The notes under the pieces: generated by a model
Told to the model about the DNA's origin: nothing
Databases searched by the model: none
The model's input: the letters and a program-made list of their open reading frames with translations, nothing else
Program-made: the position numbers and the translations under genes
Assembly: GCF_900095225.1 (NCBI RefSeq)
Contig: NZ_LT607432.1
Span: 23,470 to 87,469, forward strand
Direction of reading: 5' to 3'
Source: Pseudomonas sp. UMAB-08
GTDB lineage: Bacteria > Pseudomonadota > Gammaproteobacteria > Pseudomonadales > Pseudomonadaceae
DNA: 64,000 nucleotides
Shown: positions 43,586 through 52,476 of the stretch, in pieces
Position numbering within the stretch: the stretch's first letter is position 1
How the letters are laid out: the number at the start of each line of letters is the position of its first letter

Positions 43586-44220
43586 ATGCCGCAAAACGCC
43601 TGGAAATTTTCCGTCGCCTGCGCGAAGACAATCCGGAACCTAAAACCGAATTGGCCTACAGCTCACCGTTCGAACTGCTGATCTCCGTGATTCTTTCGGC
43701 CCAAGCGACAGATGTCGGGGTCAACAAAGCCACCGCGCGCCTGTATCCGGTGGCCAATACTCCTCAAGCGATTTACGACCTGGGCGTGGCGGGCTTGTCC
43801 GAGTACATAAAAACCATCGGCCTCTACAACAGCAAAGCAAAAAACGTCATCGAGACCTGCAGGATGCTGGTCGAACTGCACGGTGGTCAGGTACCGCAGA
43901 CCCGAGAAGCGCTGGAAGCACTGCCGGGCGTCGGACGCAAAACCGCCAACGTCGTTCTTAACACCGCTTTTCGCCAACTGACCATGGCGGTCGACACCCA
44001 TATCTTCCGCGTCAGCAATCGCACAGGCATCGCCCCCGGCAAGAATGTAGTCGAGGTGGAGAAGCAATTGATGAAGTTTATTCCGAAGGATTTCCTGCTC
44101 GATGCTCATCACTGGCTCATCCTGCATGGCCGTTATGTTTGCCAGGCCCGAAAGCCCCGTTGTGGCAGTTGCAGGATAGAAGACCTCTGCGAATACAAGG
44201 ACAAGACGTCTGACGATTGA
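43582..44220 (+). CDS. nth: Endonuclease III
   Basis: A 212-residue DNA glycosylase/AP lyase that removes oxidised pyrimidines. The helix-hairpin-helix is LPGVGRKTANVVLN with the catalytic Lys, and the catalytic Asp is in AVDTHIFRVSNR. The C-terminal [4Fe-4S] motif C-x6-C-x2-C-x5-C is complete (CQARKPRCGSCRIEDLC). As in many gammaproteobacteria, it is the last gene of the rnf operon. Confidence 0.95.
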   Translation: MNAAKRLEIFRRLREDNPEPKTELAYSSPFELLISVILSAQATDVGVNKATARLYPVANTPQAIYDLGVAGLSEYIKTIGLYNSKAKNVIETCRMLVELHGGQVPQTREALEALPGVGRKTANVVLNTAFRQLTMAVDTHIFRVSNRTGIAPGKNVVEVEKQLMKFIPKDFLLDAHHWLILHGRYVCQARKPRCGSCRIEDLCEYKDKTSDD

Positions 44221-44325
44221 GCGATAGAGGTTCCAGGGGGCAATCGATTGAAAAAATCTTTTTTACCCGGTCAGGAATTGTCGCTATAAGGTGCGCCAAT
44301 GACAGCCTAAGCCTGGAGTCACTTT

Positions 44326-44508
44326 ATGAGCACTGGCAAAGAGCAACTGGACGCAGAAGACGACTTCGCTACCGTCGAAGCGGATGACGACGAGCAGGCG
44401 CCTGTGGAGCAGGCAAAGACCAATTTGAGCAAACGTCGCACCATCGACAATCTTCTGGAAGAGCGGCGCTTGCAGAAGCAACTAGCCGAGTATGACTTCG
44501 ACCTTTAA
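44326..44508 (+). CDS. PA3496-family small acidic protein
   Basis: A 60-residue, highly acidic protein (EDDFATVEADDDEQAP) ending in a basic helix and acidic tail (NLSKRRTIDNLLEERRLQKQLAEYDFDL). It matches the small conserved Pseudomonas protein PA3496, described as a putative envelope integrity protein, which also follows nth. No enzymatic motif. A hairpin terminator lies 60 bp downstream. Confidence 0.8.
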   Translation: MSTGKEQLDAEDDFATVEADDDEQAPVEQAKTNLSKRRTIDNLLEERRLQKQLAEYDFDL

Positions 44509-44568
44509 AGCATCGAATCTACCCGACCTCAATGCCTGGCAGCCTCTTATTCCAAAGGGCTTGCCCGT

Positions 44569-44598
44569 ATAAAGCCTCTCACTCGCGAGAGGCTTTAT
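44569..44598. terminator. Hairpin terminator after the PA3496-family gene
   Basis: ATAAAGCCTCTC (44569-44580) and GAGAGGCTTTAT (44587-44598) are perfect reverse complements with a 6-nt loop. It could serve both the rightward small gene and the leftward response regulator gene. Confidence 0.75.
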
Positions 44599-44684
44599 CG
44601 ATGATGAGTTATCAATAACGACCACGGCAAAGCCCGTTCTCTCTCCAATATTCCTGCTATCCCCGAGCATGGCGAAACGATGTC

Positions 44685-45311
44685 TCAGACCAGCCCATTG
44701 CGCTGAGCGAGCTCAATCAAATCAACCAAAGAACGGGCGTTAAGCTTGAGCAACAGGCGCGTCTTGTAGGTACTGACAGTTTTATTGCTCAAAAACATCC
44801 CGTCAGCAATTTCTTTGTTGGTTTTACCGCGAGCCAGCTGCTGCAACACCATCATCTCTCGGCCAGACAGCCGATCGACCATATCCGCCTCACTGGCGTT
44901 CCCCAGGCTTGAGCGCACAGAATAAAGTGCCTGGTTGGGAAAATAACTGTAGCCCGACAACACCGCCTTGATCGCACTCAGTAGCTCAGTGAGATCCTGT
45001 TGTTTACAGACATAGCCGGCAGCACCGGCTTGCATGCAGCGCATGGAAAAATGCCCCGGAGCTTGCGAGGTCAGAATCAGAACCTTGAAAGGCAACGTCA
45101 TGGCTGTCAGACGGGCGATCACCTCCAGCCCGTCCAGCTTGGGGATACCTATGTCAAGAATAACGATGTCGGGCAAATGCTCGCGGGCCAGCTGCAAGGC
45201 GTCCACGCCATTATCCGTTTCCGCAATGACCTCATAGCCATGGCGCTCCATTAGCATGCGTACAGCAAGGCGAATGACGGGGTGATCATCCACGATCAGC
45301 ACTTTATTCAT
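44685..45311 (-). CDS. NarL/FixJ-type response regulator
   Basis: A 208-residue two-component regulator. The receiver domain starts MNKVLIVDDHPVIRLAV; the phosphorylated Asp is D53 (VILDIGIPK), with Thr/Lys of the switch in LILTSQ and YVCKQQD. The C-terminal LuxR-type helix-turn-helix is LSGREMMVLQQLARGKTNKEIADGMFLSN region, about residues 145-205. It resembles the RocA/BvgA-like regulators that control fimbriae and similar surface genes. No sensor kinase gene is nearby, so it is an orphan in this window. The start at 45311 is the first Met of the receiver. Confidence 0.88.
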   Translation of the reverse strand: MNKVLIVDDHPVIRLAVRMLMERHGYEVIAETDNGVDALQLAREHLPDIVILDIGIPKLDGLEVIARLTAMTLPFKVLILTSQAPGHFSMRCMQAGAAGYVCKQQDLTELLSAIKAVLSGYSYFPNQALYSVRSSLGNASEADMVDRLSGREMMVLQQLARGKTNKEIADGMFLSNKTVSTYKTRLLLKLNARSLVDLIELAQRNGLV

Positions 45312-46652
45312 GGGCAAGTCCAATTTTCGCTGTTCGATTTTTTAGAGTCAGCACAATAGCCTAGTCGTTTAGTGCTTTGCATAGCGCCCCCCCCCGAGGA
45401 CCAACAGCCAGAGACCATTCCTACATATACGACAGATACGCCCTACAAAAGACGCCATGCGCGATGTACTTTTTGATCCTTTTGACAATCGGCAACCCTC
45501 AGTGGCGGATGAAATGGTTTCAGCTTCATTTGCTGATCTCCAGCATCGTGATTCACGTAATAGAATTATCACCGTTTGGTCAAGCACTGATCCGACACCT
45601 CGATAAACTATTCAATCCTGACCTCGATTTCATTTTCGAGCATGCGAGGAGTGAAACCGAGACCCGGCATTTTCAGTGCTCTCTCAGGATCCTGCGCGGC
45701 ACAAATATAGCCATAAGCCATATTCCCAACGCTTTCAACCCTCAGTCTGCGGTGCCGGAAACTAACCGTTGAACAGGGCATCAGTGAGCCATGAACGCAC
45801 TGATGAAAGCGCGTGTCGACCCTCTGTTTATTCAGAGATATGTCGGATTGTCGGACACAATACAGAGCAACGGTCATAAATTATTACCGATTATATTGCG
45901 TGTGTCTCAGCAAGACCTACAAATATAGAATTTAAAATCCACGCACTTGCACAGCTTTTTTATTACCTTCATCCACTTTAGGAAAAAAGCCACACGGTAT
46001 TCAGAAAAGCCCTAAAGCCCGCGCACCCACTCAACCTGTCACCTACAGGAATACTTAACCCAATCGAACTGAATAGACAGTCCACATCACCGCGCAGGTT
46101 ATTTTCGCCGCAGCCTTAAAACCCATTTAATAAACAAGGTACGGCTCCGGAGTGCAGACCTGAAAAAGCCATCAACCTTACAACAAAATGCATACCTCCC
46201 TATACAAAGAGCTCATCCGACCTAGAGTTAATGCTATTCGTTGAACACTGACCATACCTGGCGACACGAAGAGGAAACGTACTACATCACATTAAGAATA
46301 CCGACCCCGCCATTGTAAGGAACTCGCACAACTCGCCACGCAATTCATGCAAAGCACTTTTTTCACTTGCAAATTCTATTACCAGTCGTTACTTTTTATC
46401 AGCAGCGACTCTATTAGAACGTATACCTGCCCTGCTTAATCGAATCACTGAATAAAGTTGTTCACCGAGCCTGCACACTATGCCGCCCGTGATTCGGCAA
46501 TCTCATTGATTGTTGAGCGAACCCATTAAACTCGATAACTTAAAATCCGCCTTTTCAAGAGCCCTTGCTTTTCCGGCATAACCGGATAGAAGCGACTCAC
46601 ACCCTATGGTGTGCCCACTCCCCCAGCAGCATACAAACACAGGCCTATTACC
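45312..46652. other. 1.3-kb AT-rich region without supported genes
   Basis: This stretch is clearly richer in A and T than the rest of the window. Open frames such as 45377-45772 (+) and 45608-45877 (-) lack ribosome binding sites, have no recognisable product and atypical composition. It may hold decayed genes or large regulatory sequence; I recognise no mobile-element end or RNA gene. A short inverted repeat, CACACC-CTAT-GGTGTG at 46598-46613, lies 40 bp upstream of the next gene. Confidence 0.5.
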
Positions 46653-47198
46653 ATGAACAATAAAGACCCCCATTCCCGCCCTAAACATGCGCCTCTACTG
46701 GATTTGGCGACTGCCGTTGACCAATTCATTCAGCGAGGAGGCGTTATCAATGTTATCCCGATTGGAGAAACCGCAGAGACTATCCTGGCGTCGGAAATCC
46801 CCACCCGCCTTGATATAGATCTGGAGGAAGACACCCATAAAAAGCTGGAACTATTGAAAAGTTTGGTGGCCAAGGGGGCTGGCGTCAATGCCCTCCAATA
46901 CTCCCTGAGAATGAACAAGAAGGATGTGAGACGCATGGCTGGGGAGCACGGCCTGAAGATATCCTATAGCAGACCTATTCGCGGTATCCGGAATGAAAAG
47001 AAGGCAGAGCCTGCTACCGTTGATGACGACATTGCAGGCCACGCCATGCATTATTCCAGCCTGGGGTATACGGCATGGGAGATCGCTCAGAAATTGAACT
47101 TGAGCGTGCGTCAGGTATGGAAAATCGGGCAGGACTATCGATTTGAATTCAGACAAGCCCGCGACAGAACCGACTCACGCGACTTGCCTGAGGCGTAA
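46653..47198 (+). CDS. Hypothetical protein with two helix-turn-helix-like segments
   Basis: A 181-residue soluble protein. The N-terminal VDQFIQRGGVINVIPIGE resembles short sequences in several small phage and plasmid-type proteins. Two segments look like helix-turn-helix units: LVAKGAGVNALQYSLRMNKKDVRRMAGEHGL (about 75-105) and YSSLGYTAWEIAQKLNLSVRQVWKIGQDY (about 132-160). It is probably a DNA-binding regulator, possibly autoregulated through the inverted repeat 40 bp upstream. The family is not recognised. It lies in the AT-rich island, with an AGG nine bases before the ATG. Confidence 0.55.
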   Translation: MNNKDPHSRPKHAPLLDLATAVDQFIQRGGVINVIPIGETAETILASEIPTRLDIDLEEDTHKKLELLKSLVAKGAGVNALQYSLRMNKKDVRRMAGEHGLKISYSRPIRGIRNEKKAEPATVDDDIAGHAMHYSSLGYTAWEIAQKLNLSVRQVWKIGQDYRFEFRQARDRTDSRDLPEA

Positions 47199-47565
47199 CA
47201 CATTGAGCACCCCGACCTTCATCCGAGCCTGCTCTTGTGGGTAACGCAGCCTACCAAAACCGGTGTAAGCGTGATGACCGCATCACCGTCAGTCTTGATG
47301 CCTCGCAAGGACCGGTTTTGGACTTTTCAACCTTTGCCTGCCAGCGCCAGGCAGCCTCAAGCCCGTTGCTAACCGACGTCATCGAAAAGCCCCACAGCGT
47401 CCCTCTCTAATAACTACAGAACTTAGTTATCTATCGCAATTCACTTCGACCCCGCCGCTACCGTTAAACATGCCCACTCGGGCTTGCCCATTGCAAAAGT
47501 TTCAGAAATCCGCTTAAACAATATCGCTCATCTCACATAATCTGATGCTACCTCCAGGAACTAAC
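47199..47565. other. Intergenic region with a long structured inverted repeat
   Basis: This 367-bp gap contains CCAAAACCGGT (47254-47264) and its exact complement ACCGGTTTTGG (47311-47321), enclosing a smaller hairpin GTGATG/CATCAC (47270-47286). TTTT follows shortly after the right arm. It may terminate the preceding gene, be a small structured RNA, or be a short mobile repeat. The remainder is AT-rich. Confidence 0.45.
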
Positions 47566-48186
47566 ATGAATAAAAACTCCATTACCGGCATGAACCCCGT
47601 GCGTATAATTGCGTTGTTCGCCGCGCTCTCCGAAGCCTCCGCCGCCACGGCGCTGCCCTTTTTACACGAGGACAACCAGGCCATTTATGTTTGGTTCCTC
47701 ATTGCCTTCCCTTGCACCCTGACGCTTATGTTTTTTTTGACATTAAATTTTAACTATAAAGCCCTCTATGCCCCGTCTGACTTTTCCAATGAAAAAAACT
47801 TTATAAAAGTTTCAAAAAAAACCGATCTTTCTTCTAAAGACACCCCGCAGCCTGCCGCACTCAAAGTACCTGCTACCGGGGACAAGAAGAAATCATTCTC
47901 GAAACTCTTGCTCCACCCTGCCAATAGACTGGACGTTTTTTATGGAGGGCCCCTCTCCTGTCAGCGCGACTTAAAGAATATTCTATCCCTGCTCACTGCC
48001 CAGGACGGCCCCTCTCGCAGCAGCGCATCTCAATCAACCCGGTGGATTCTAGTGCTCAAAGACTGGGACGAACCAATGCCCCGCGATGAGCTCATTGAGT
48101 TAATTAACCACTGGACAACAAGCACGCCATATACCGATATTTTCGCCGTATGGGTGATTGAATCAAACACCGTTTCCTTTCTGTGA
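47566..48186 (+). CDS. Two-helix membrane protein of unknown function
   Basis: A 206-residue protein. Two hydrophobic helices (IIALFAALSEASAATALPFL and IYVWFLIAFPCTLTLMFFLTLNF) are followed by NYKALYAPSDFSNEKNFIKV, a polar Ser/Lys linker, then a cytoplasmic domain (LDVFYGGPLSCQRDLKNILSLL, TRWILVLKDWDEPMPRDELIELI). The region up to YAPSDF looks like a reusable membrane module; I cannot assign the C-terminal domain. AGGA precedes the ATG at 47566. The gene is AT-rich like its surroundings and stands alone. Confidence 0.55.
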   Translation: MNKNSITGMNPVRIIALFAALSEASAATALPFLHEDNQAIYVWFLIAFPCTLTLMFFLTLNFNYKALYAPSDFSNEKNFIKVSKKTDLSSKDTPQPAALKVPATGDKKKSFSKLLLHPANRLDVFYGGPLSCQRDLKNILSLLTAQDGPSRSSASQSTRWILVLKDWDEPMPRDELIELINHWTTSTPYTDIFAVWVIESNTVSFL

Positions 48187-48549
48187 AAACGCCCAAAACT
48201 CTGGAACACAATTCAACTGCCCGCTGCCCACCGTAGGAACAACACGGCGGCCATCATGGGTAACTCTAAAATTCACAATGCTCTATTTACTTTATTGCGT
48301 AGGCGCTCACCTTGAACAGATGCGGCTTTTTCTTCCAGCGCTGTCCGACCAACGATAACAGCCTTACATTCCTTGGATGAATCAGAAAGGAACCGCTTAA
48401 ATTCAGACTCTTTTTTAACCGTGTGACGCGGCACGTCTTTCTATAAAAACAGCTAATGTAATGAGAAGCCGAGTACACATATTTCCCGCCTTAAACGCAC
48501 ACGTAACCTACCCCAACAAGTTCGTACCTACGACCGAGAGAACACGACA
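48187..48549. other. AT-rich intergenic region upstream of the truncated MvaT-like gene
   Basis: A 363-bp gap with no supported gene. It presumably carries the promoter of the small MvaT-like gene; GAGAACACGACA precedes its ATG. Nothing else was recognised. Confidence 0.4.
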
Positions 48550-48828
48550 ATGACGCTATTAAAAGACTATCACGACACCCAAAAAGCGCTTGAACAACAA
48601 CTGCTGTTGCTGGCGTCACTCAAAAAAAATTTATCGTTAACAAAGGAGCTGGAGTTCGAGAAAAAAATCAAAGCGTTGATGACGCGCTACAGCAAAACGC
48701 TGAAAGACGTCGTTACACTTTTTGACACCGCTGCACCGCTTACTAGCACGACTGTTCACGAACGTCCTGTCACGTACACAACGGGCGCCAAGAGACTGAA
48801 GAAGACACTCGAATCAAAGCGTCAGTGA
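48550..48828 (+). CDS. Truncated MvaT/MvaU-family protein lacking the DNA-binding domain
   Basis: A 92-residue protein. Residues 1-62 match the N-terminal coiled-coil oligomerisation domain of the H-NS-like silencers MvaT and MvaU: a start like LLKDYHDTQKALEQQ, then LEFEKKIKALMTRYSKTLKDVVTLFD. The linker TGAKRLKK is also recognisable. Full-length proteins are about 120-125 residues and end in an AT-pincer DNA-binding domain around a GEVVETKGGNHK-type motif. Here the frame stops just before it. The product could still co-oligomerise with MvaT/MvaU and act as an antagonist, as H-NST does for H-NS; this is inference. A simple 3' decay of a former full gene is the alternative. Confidence 0.75.
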   Translation: MTLLKDYHDTQKALEQQLLLLASLKKNLSLTKELEFEKKIKALMTRYSKTLKDVVTLFDTAAPLTSTTVHERPVTYTTGAKRLKKTLESKRQ

Positions 48829-48942
48829 TCCATTTCACGAGCGTACCCGCGACGGCAGAGTTGAATCACAGGGCGACCTGGCAGCCCCTATGCGATGACC
48901 TGGCAGCGCTGAAAAGCGTTGCCAGACTCAAATTCAACGCTA

Positions 48943-48981
48943 GCCCTTGACCCGCGTCCATTGGAAAGACGGGTCAAGGGT
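48943..48981 (-). terminator. Hairpin downstream of argG
   Basis: GCCCTTGACCCG (48943-48954) pairs with CGGGTCAAGGGT (48970-48981) with one wobble at the end and a 15-nt loop. It lies 70 bp past the argG stop, in the argG direction. No T-run follows, so it may end or stabilise the transcript. Confidence 0.5.
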
Positions 48982-49049
48982 TCTATCGCTTCCGTGCACA
49001 AATACCGCAAAAAAAACCTGGTTTATTCAACGGCACCCGGCACCGGCCA

Positions 49050-50267
49050 TCAGAACAACTTACGGCCTTTGTTTGCAGCGATGCGCATGCGCAGAGCATT
49101 CAATTTGATAAAGCCGGCCGCGTCCGCCTGGTTGTAAGCGCCGCCGTCCTCTTCAAACGTCGCAATGTTTGCATCGAACAACGACTCGTCAGATTTACGA
49201 CCTGTGACGATGACATTGCCTTTATACAGCTTCAGACGCACAACACCGTTCACGTGGGCTTGAGACGCGTCGATCATCTGTTGCAACATCAGACGCTCAG
49301 GGCTCCACCAGTAGCCGGTGTAAATCATGCTGGCGTACTTAGGCATCAACTCGTCTTTGAGGTGAGCGACTTCACGGTCCAGGGTGATCGACTCAATGGC
49401 GCGGTGGGCGCGCAGCATGATGGTGCCACCTGGGGTCTCATAGCAGCCACGAGACTTCATGCCAACATAACGGTTCTCGACGATATCCAGACGTCCGATA
49501 CCGTTTTCGCCGCCGATGCGGTTCAGGGTGGCCAATACTGTCGCAGGCGTCATATCTACGCCATCCAGCGCCACGATATCGCCATTGCGATACGTCAGCT
49601 CAAGATACGTTGCAACGTTCGGCGCGTCCTCTGGGGACTTGGTCCAACGCCACATGTCTTCTTCGTGCTCAGTCCAGGTGTCTTCCAGCACGCCGCCTTC
49701 ATAGGAGATGTGCAGCAGGTTGGCATCCATGGAGTACGGCGACTTCTTCTTGCCGTGACGCTCGATCGGGATGGAGTGTTTCTCAGCGTAATCCATCAGT
49801 TTTTCGCGCGACAGCAGGTCCCATTCACGCCACGGGGCAATCACCTTGACGCCGGGCTTGAGGGCGTATGCGCCCAGCTCGAAACGAACCTGATCGTTGC
49901 CTTTGCCGGTGGCGCCATGGGAAATGGCATCAGCGCCGGTTTCGTTGGCGATTTCGATCAGACGTTTGGCGATCAGCGGACGCGCGATGGAGGTACCCAG
50001 CAGGTACTCGCCTTCGTAGACGGTATTGGCACGGAACATCGGGAACACGAAATCGCGCACGAACTCTTCGCGCAGATCGTCAATGTAGATTTCTTTCACG
50101 CCCATGGCTTTTGCCTTGGCACGCGCGGGCTCGACTTCTTCGCCTTGGCCCAAGTCAGCAGTGAAGGTCACTACTTCGCAGTTGTACGTGTCCTGCAGCC
50201 ACTTGAGGATTACCGAAGTATCCAAGCCACCGGAATACGCGAGAACTACCTTGTTTACGTCCGCCAT
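49050..50267 (-). CDS. argG: Argininosuccinate synthase ArgG
   Basis: A 405-residue enzyme that joins citrulline and aspartate with ATP, the penultimate step of arginine synthesis. The N-terminal PP-loop is LAYSGGLDTSVILKW. SHGATGKGNDQVRFE and YVGMKSRGCYETPGG are the substrate-binding regions of the family. Start and length are standard. It is monocistronic, with the motY gene upstream on the same strand 130 bp away. Confidence 0.96.
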   Translation of the reverse strand: MADVNKVVLAYSGGLDTSVILKWLQDTYNCEVVTFTADLGQGEEVEPARAKAKAMGVKEIYIDDLREEFVRDFVFPMFRANTVYEGEYLLGTSIARPLIAKRLIEIANETGADAISHGATGKGNDQVRFELGAYALKPGVKVIAPWREWDLLSREKLMDYAEKHSIPIERHGKKKSPYSMDANLLHISYEGGVLEDTWTEHEEDMWRWTKSPEDAPNVATYLELTYRNGDIVALDGVDMTPATVLATLNRIGGENGIGRLDIVENRYVGMKSRGCYETPGGTIMLRAHRAIESITLDREVAHLKDELMPKYASMIYTGYWWSPERLMLQQMIDASQAHVNGVVRLKLYKGNVIVTGRKSDESLFDANIATFEEDGGAYNQADAAGFIKLNALRMRIAANKGRKLF

Positions 50268-50396
50268 GCCATCACTCCACCGGGTTGTACGGAAAACCGG
50301 TGATTCTACCGCTCAAACCTATCAATTTACAGAGGCGCGACAGCGTGTGACGACGAAGCGACAGTTAGTGTCGAGAGTACGACCGATTCATGCGGT

Positions 50397-51302
50397 TCAG
50401 GACGTGGCAGCCGCATTGCTCGCAGCCGCAACAGGTGCGGCCTCATCAGGCGCGACACGTTCCAGCTGGATGTTGACCCGACGGTTGCGCGCACGGTTGG
50501 CGGCATTGGTGTTGGGCACCAGCGGATAGCGCTCGCCATGAAAGCGCAGGGTTATCTGTTTTTCCTGCACGCCTTGAGTCTTGAAGAAGTCCATCACCGC
50601 CAACGCCCTGCGCCGCGACATATCGCGATTGGTCAGGCGATTACCGCTGTTATCAGAATGGCCATCGAGTTCGATGTGGTTAACGGTGGGATCGGCTTTG
50701 AGGAACTCAGCGATAACTTGCAGCTTTGCCCGCGCTGGCGCATCAAGATCGACGCCGTTACCCGGGAAACCTATTTGCGCCTGCTTGACCTGTTCGAAGT
50801 TCATCGGTAGCAATTTGGCGGTACAGGCCTGGTAATCACTGAACGCCTTGTTGAACCTGACCGGTAACAGCCGCACTTCCACGGCACTACCACCCTCTTG
50901 GGAGTAATGACGAATAACCGGACTGCGACCTTCAAGCAAGCCTGCCATCAGGCGCCCGGCCTGACCTTGAGAGCTATTGAAGGGAATGCCGCCATTGCTC
51001 ATTTTGACCGAGCCCAGATTGATATCACCGCGCCCCGGCTGCCAGGGCGCTGCCGCCGCCAACAGGGTCGCAGAACCCGAGCCGAGCATACTGCCGCTAG
51101 CCTTGAGACGAAACGTGGCCTGTTCACCCGCGCGGCGCACGAATTCGCCCACACCGAAATCGGTGATAGGTTGGGTCAGGCGACACTCAAATTTGTCGCC
51201 TTCGACTTTCCATTCGATACTCTCCAGACGCGTCTGGAAAGTGATAGCCACTGCCGGCAGACTGGCAAACACGCTGAGCAAGGCTAGATAACGCTGGCGC
51301 AC
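50397..51302 (-). CDS. motY: Flagellar T-ring/stator-associated protein MotY
   Basis: A 301-residue exported protein. The signal peptide is MRQRYLALLSVFASLPAVA. The N-terminal domain (ITFQTRLESIEWKVEGDKFECRL) is the MotY-specific beta domain that binds the basal body. The C-terminal OmpA domain at ~165-285 (IELDGHSDNSGNRL, MSRRRALAVMDFF, ARNRRVNIQLE) binds peptidoglycan and anchors stators, including those of sodium-type or MotCD motors in Pseudomonas. Next to argG and pyrC, as in P. aeruginosa. The start is GTG at 51302, six bases after GGAG; the GTG at 51314 lacks a site. Confidence 0.87.
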   Translation of the reverse strand: MRQRYLALLSVFASLPAVAITFQTRLESIEWKVEGDKFECRLTQPITDFGVGEFVRRAGEQATFRLKASGSMLGSGSATLLAAAAPWQPGRGDINLGSVKMSNGGIPFNSSQGQAGRLMAGLLEGRSPVIRHYSQEGGSAVEVRLLPVRFNKAFSDYQACTAKLLPMNFEQVKQAQIGFPGNGVDLDAPARAKLQVIAEFLKADPTVNHIELDGHSDNSGNRLTNRDMSRRRALAVMDFFKTQGVQEKQITLRFHGERYPLVPNTNAANRARNRRVNIQLERVAPDEAAPVAAASNAAATS

Positions 51303-51429
51303 GGGAGGCTCCACTAGAAAACTGCATACGTCTGGCTATCGGTAACTTCCCGGAAAACTTGATAGCGAGTGCCTGGAAGAGTCTTTTCCGGTAGCATTCC
51401 CAGCGAGTTTGACCCGCCTGGAATCCCCA

Positions 51430-52476
51430 ATGTCTGACCGCCTGACCCTTCTGCGTCCCGACGACTGGCACATTCACCTCCGTGATGGAGCTGTTTTGCC
51501 TCACACCGTCGCTGACGTAGCGCGTACTTTTGGACGCGCAATCATCATGCCGAACCTGGTGCCTCCCGTGCGTAATGCACAGGAAGCTGACGCCTATCGC
51601 CAGCGCATTCTTGCTGCGCGCCCGGCAGGCAGCCACTTCGAACCGCTGATGGTGCTGTACCTGACCGACCTGACCCAGCCGCAAGATATACGCGCGGCCA
51701 AGGCCAGCGGGTTTGTCCATGCCGCCAAGCTGTACCCGGCCGGGGCAACCACCAACTCCGATTCCGGCGTCACCAGCATCGACAAAATTTTCCCGGCGCT
51801 CGAAACCATGGCTGAAGTCGGCCTGCCGCTTCTGGTCCACGGGGAAGTGACCCGTAGCGAAATCGACGTTTTCGACCGTGAAAAAATCTTCATCGATGAG
51901 CATTTACGTCGAGTGGTTGAGCGTTTCCCAACGCTGAAGGTGGTTTTCGAACACATCACCACCCGCGAAGCCGTGCAGTTCGTCAACGACGCTTCGGCGA
52001 ACGTCGGGGCGACGATCACCGCCCATCACCTGCTTTACAACCGCAACCACATGTTGGTCGGTGGCATTCGCCCGCACTTCTATTGCCTGCCGATTCTCAA
52101 ACGCAACACTCACCAGGAAGCATTGCTCGATGCCGCCACCAGTGGCAGCGCGAAATTCTTCCTCGGTACCGATTCAGCGCCTCACGCCCAGCAGGCCAAA
52201 GAAGCGGCGTGCGGCTGTGCCGGTTGCTACACCGCTTACGCTGCCATCGAGCTGTACGCCGAAGCGTTCGAACAACGCAATGCCCTGCACAAACTGGAAG
52301 GTTTCGCCAGCGTTCACGGCCCGGCGTTCTACGGCCTGGCACCCAACCGCGACACCATAACGCTGGTCCGTGATGAATGGACCGCACCTACCAGCCTGCC
52401 ATTTGGCACGCTGTCCGTAATTCCGCTGCGCGCCGGTGAAAAACTGCGCTGGCGCCTGCTAGAGGAACACGCGTGA
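51430..52476 (+). CDS. pyrC: Dihydroorotase PyrC
   Basis: A 348-residue class II (E. coli-type) dihydroorotase, third step of pyrimidine synthesis. The zinc motif is DDWHIHLRDG. The carbamylated Lys is in HAAKLYPAGATTNS, a further His in VHGEV, and FFLGTDSAPH carries the catalytic Asp. The ATG at 51430 (MSDRLTLLRP) is the family start. Its stop overlaps the rnt GTG start (GTGA), so the two are cotranslated. Confidence 0.95.
   Translation: MSDRLTLLRPDDWHIHLRDGAVLPHTVADVARTFGRAIIMPNLVPPVRNAQEADAYRQRILAARPAGSHFEPLMVLYLTDLTQPQDIRAAKASGFVHAAKLYPAGATTNSDSGVTSIDKIFPALETMAEVGLPLLVHGEVTRSEIDVFDREKIFIDEHLRRVVERFPTLKVVFEHITTREAVQFVNDASANVGATITAHHLLYNRNHMLVGGIRPHFYCLPILKRNTHQEALLDAATSGSAKFFLGTDSAPHAQQAKEAACGCAGCYTAYAAIELYAEAFEQRNALHKLEGFASVHGPAFYGLAPNRDTITLVRDEWTAPTSLPFGTLSVIPLRAGEKLRWRLLEEHA

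Noticed and set aside
45377..45772. 131-codon open frame in the AT-rich gap
   Set aside because: No ribosome site, no family, and an overlapping minus-strand frame of similar quality; not enough support to call a gene.
48829..48930. Frame-shifted remnant of the MvaT DNA-binding domain
   Set aside because: A +1 frame reads DGRVESQG, loosely like GEVVETKGG, but the match is too short and is followed by a stop; it is mentioned only as an alternative explanation.
49254..50303. 349-codon open frame opposite argG
   Set aside because: Shadow of argG; no motif and composition typical of antisense frames.
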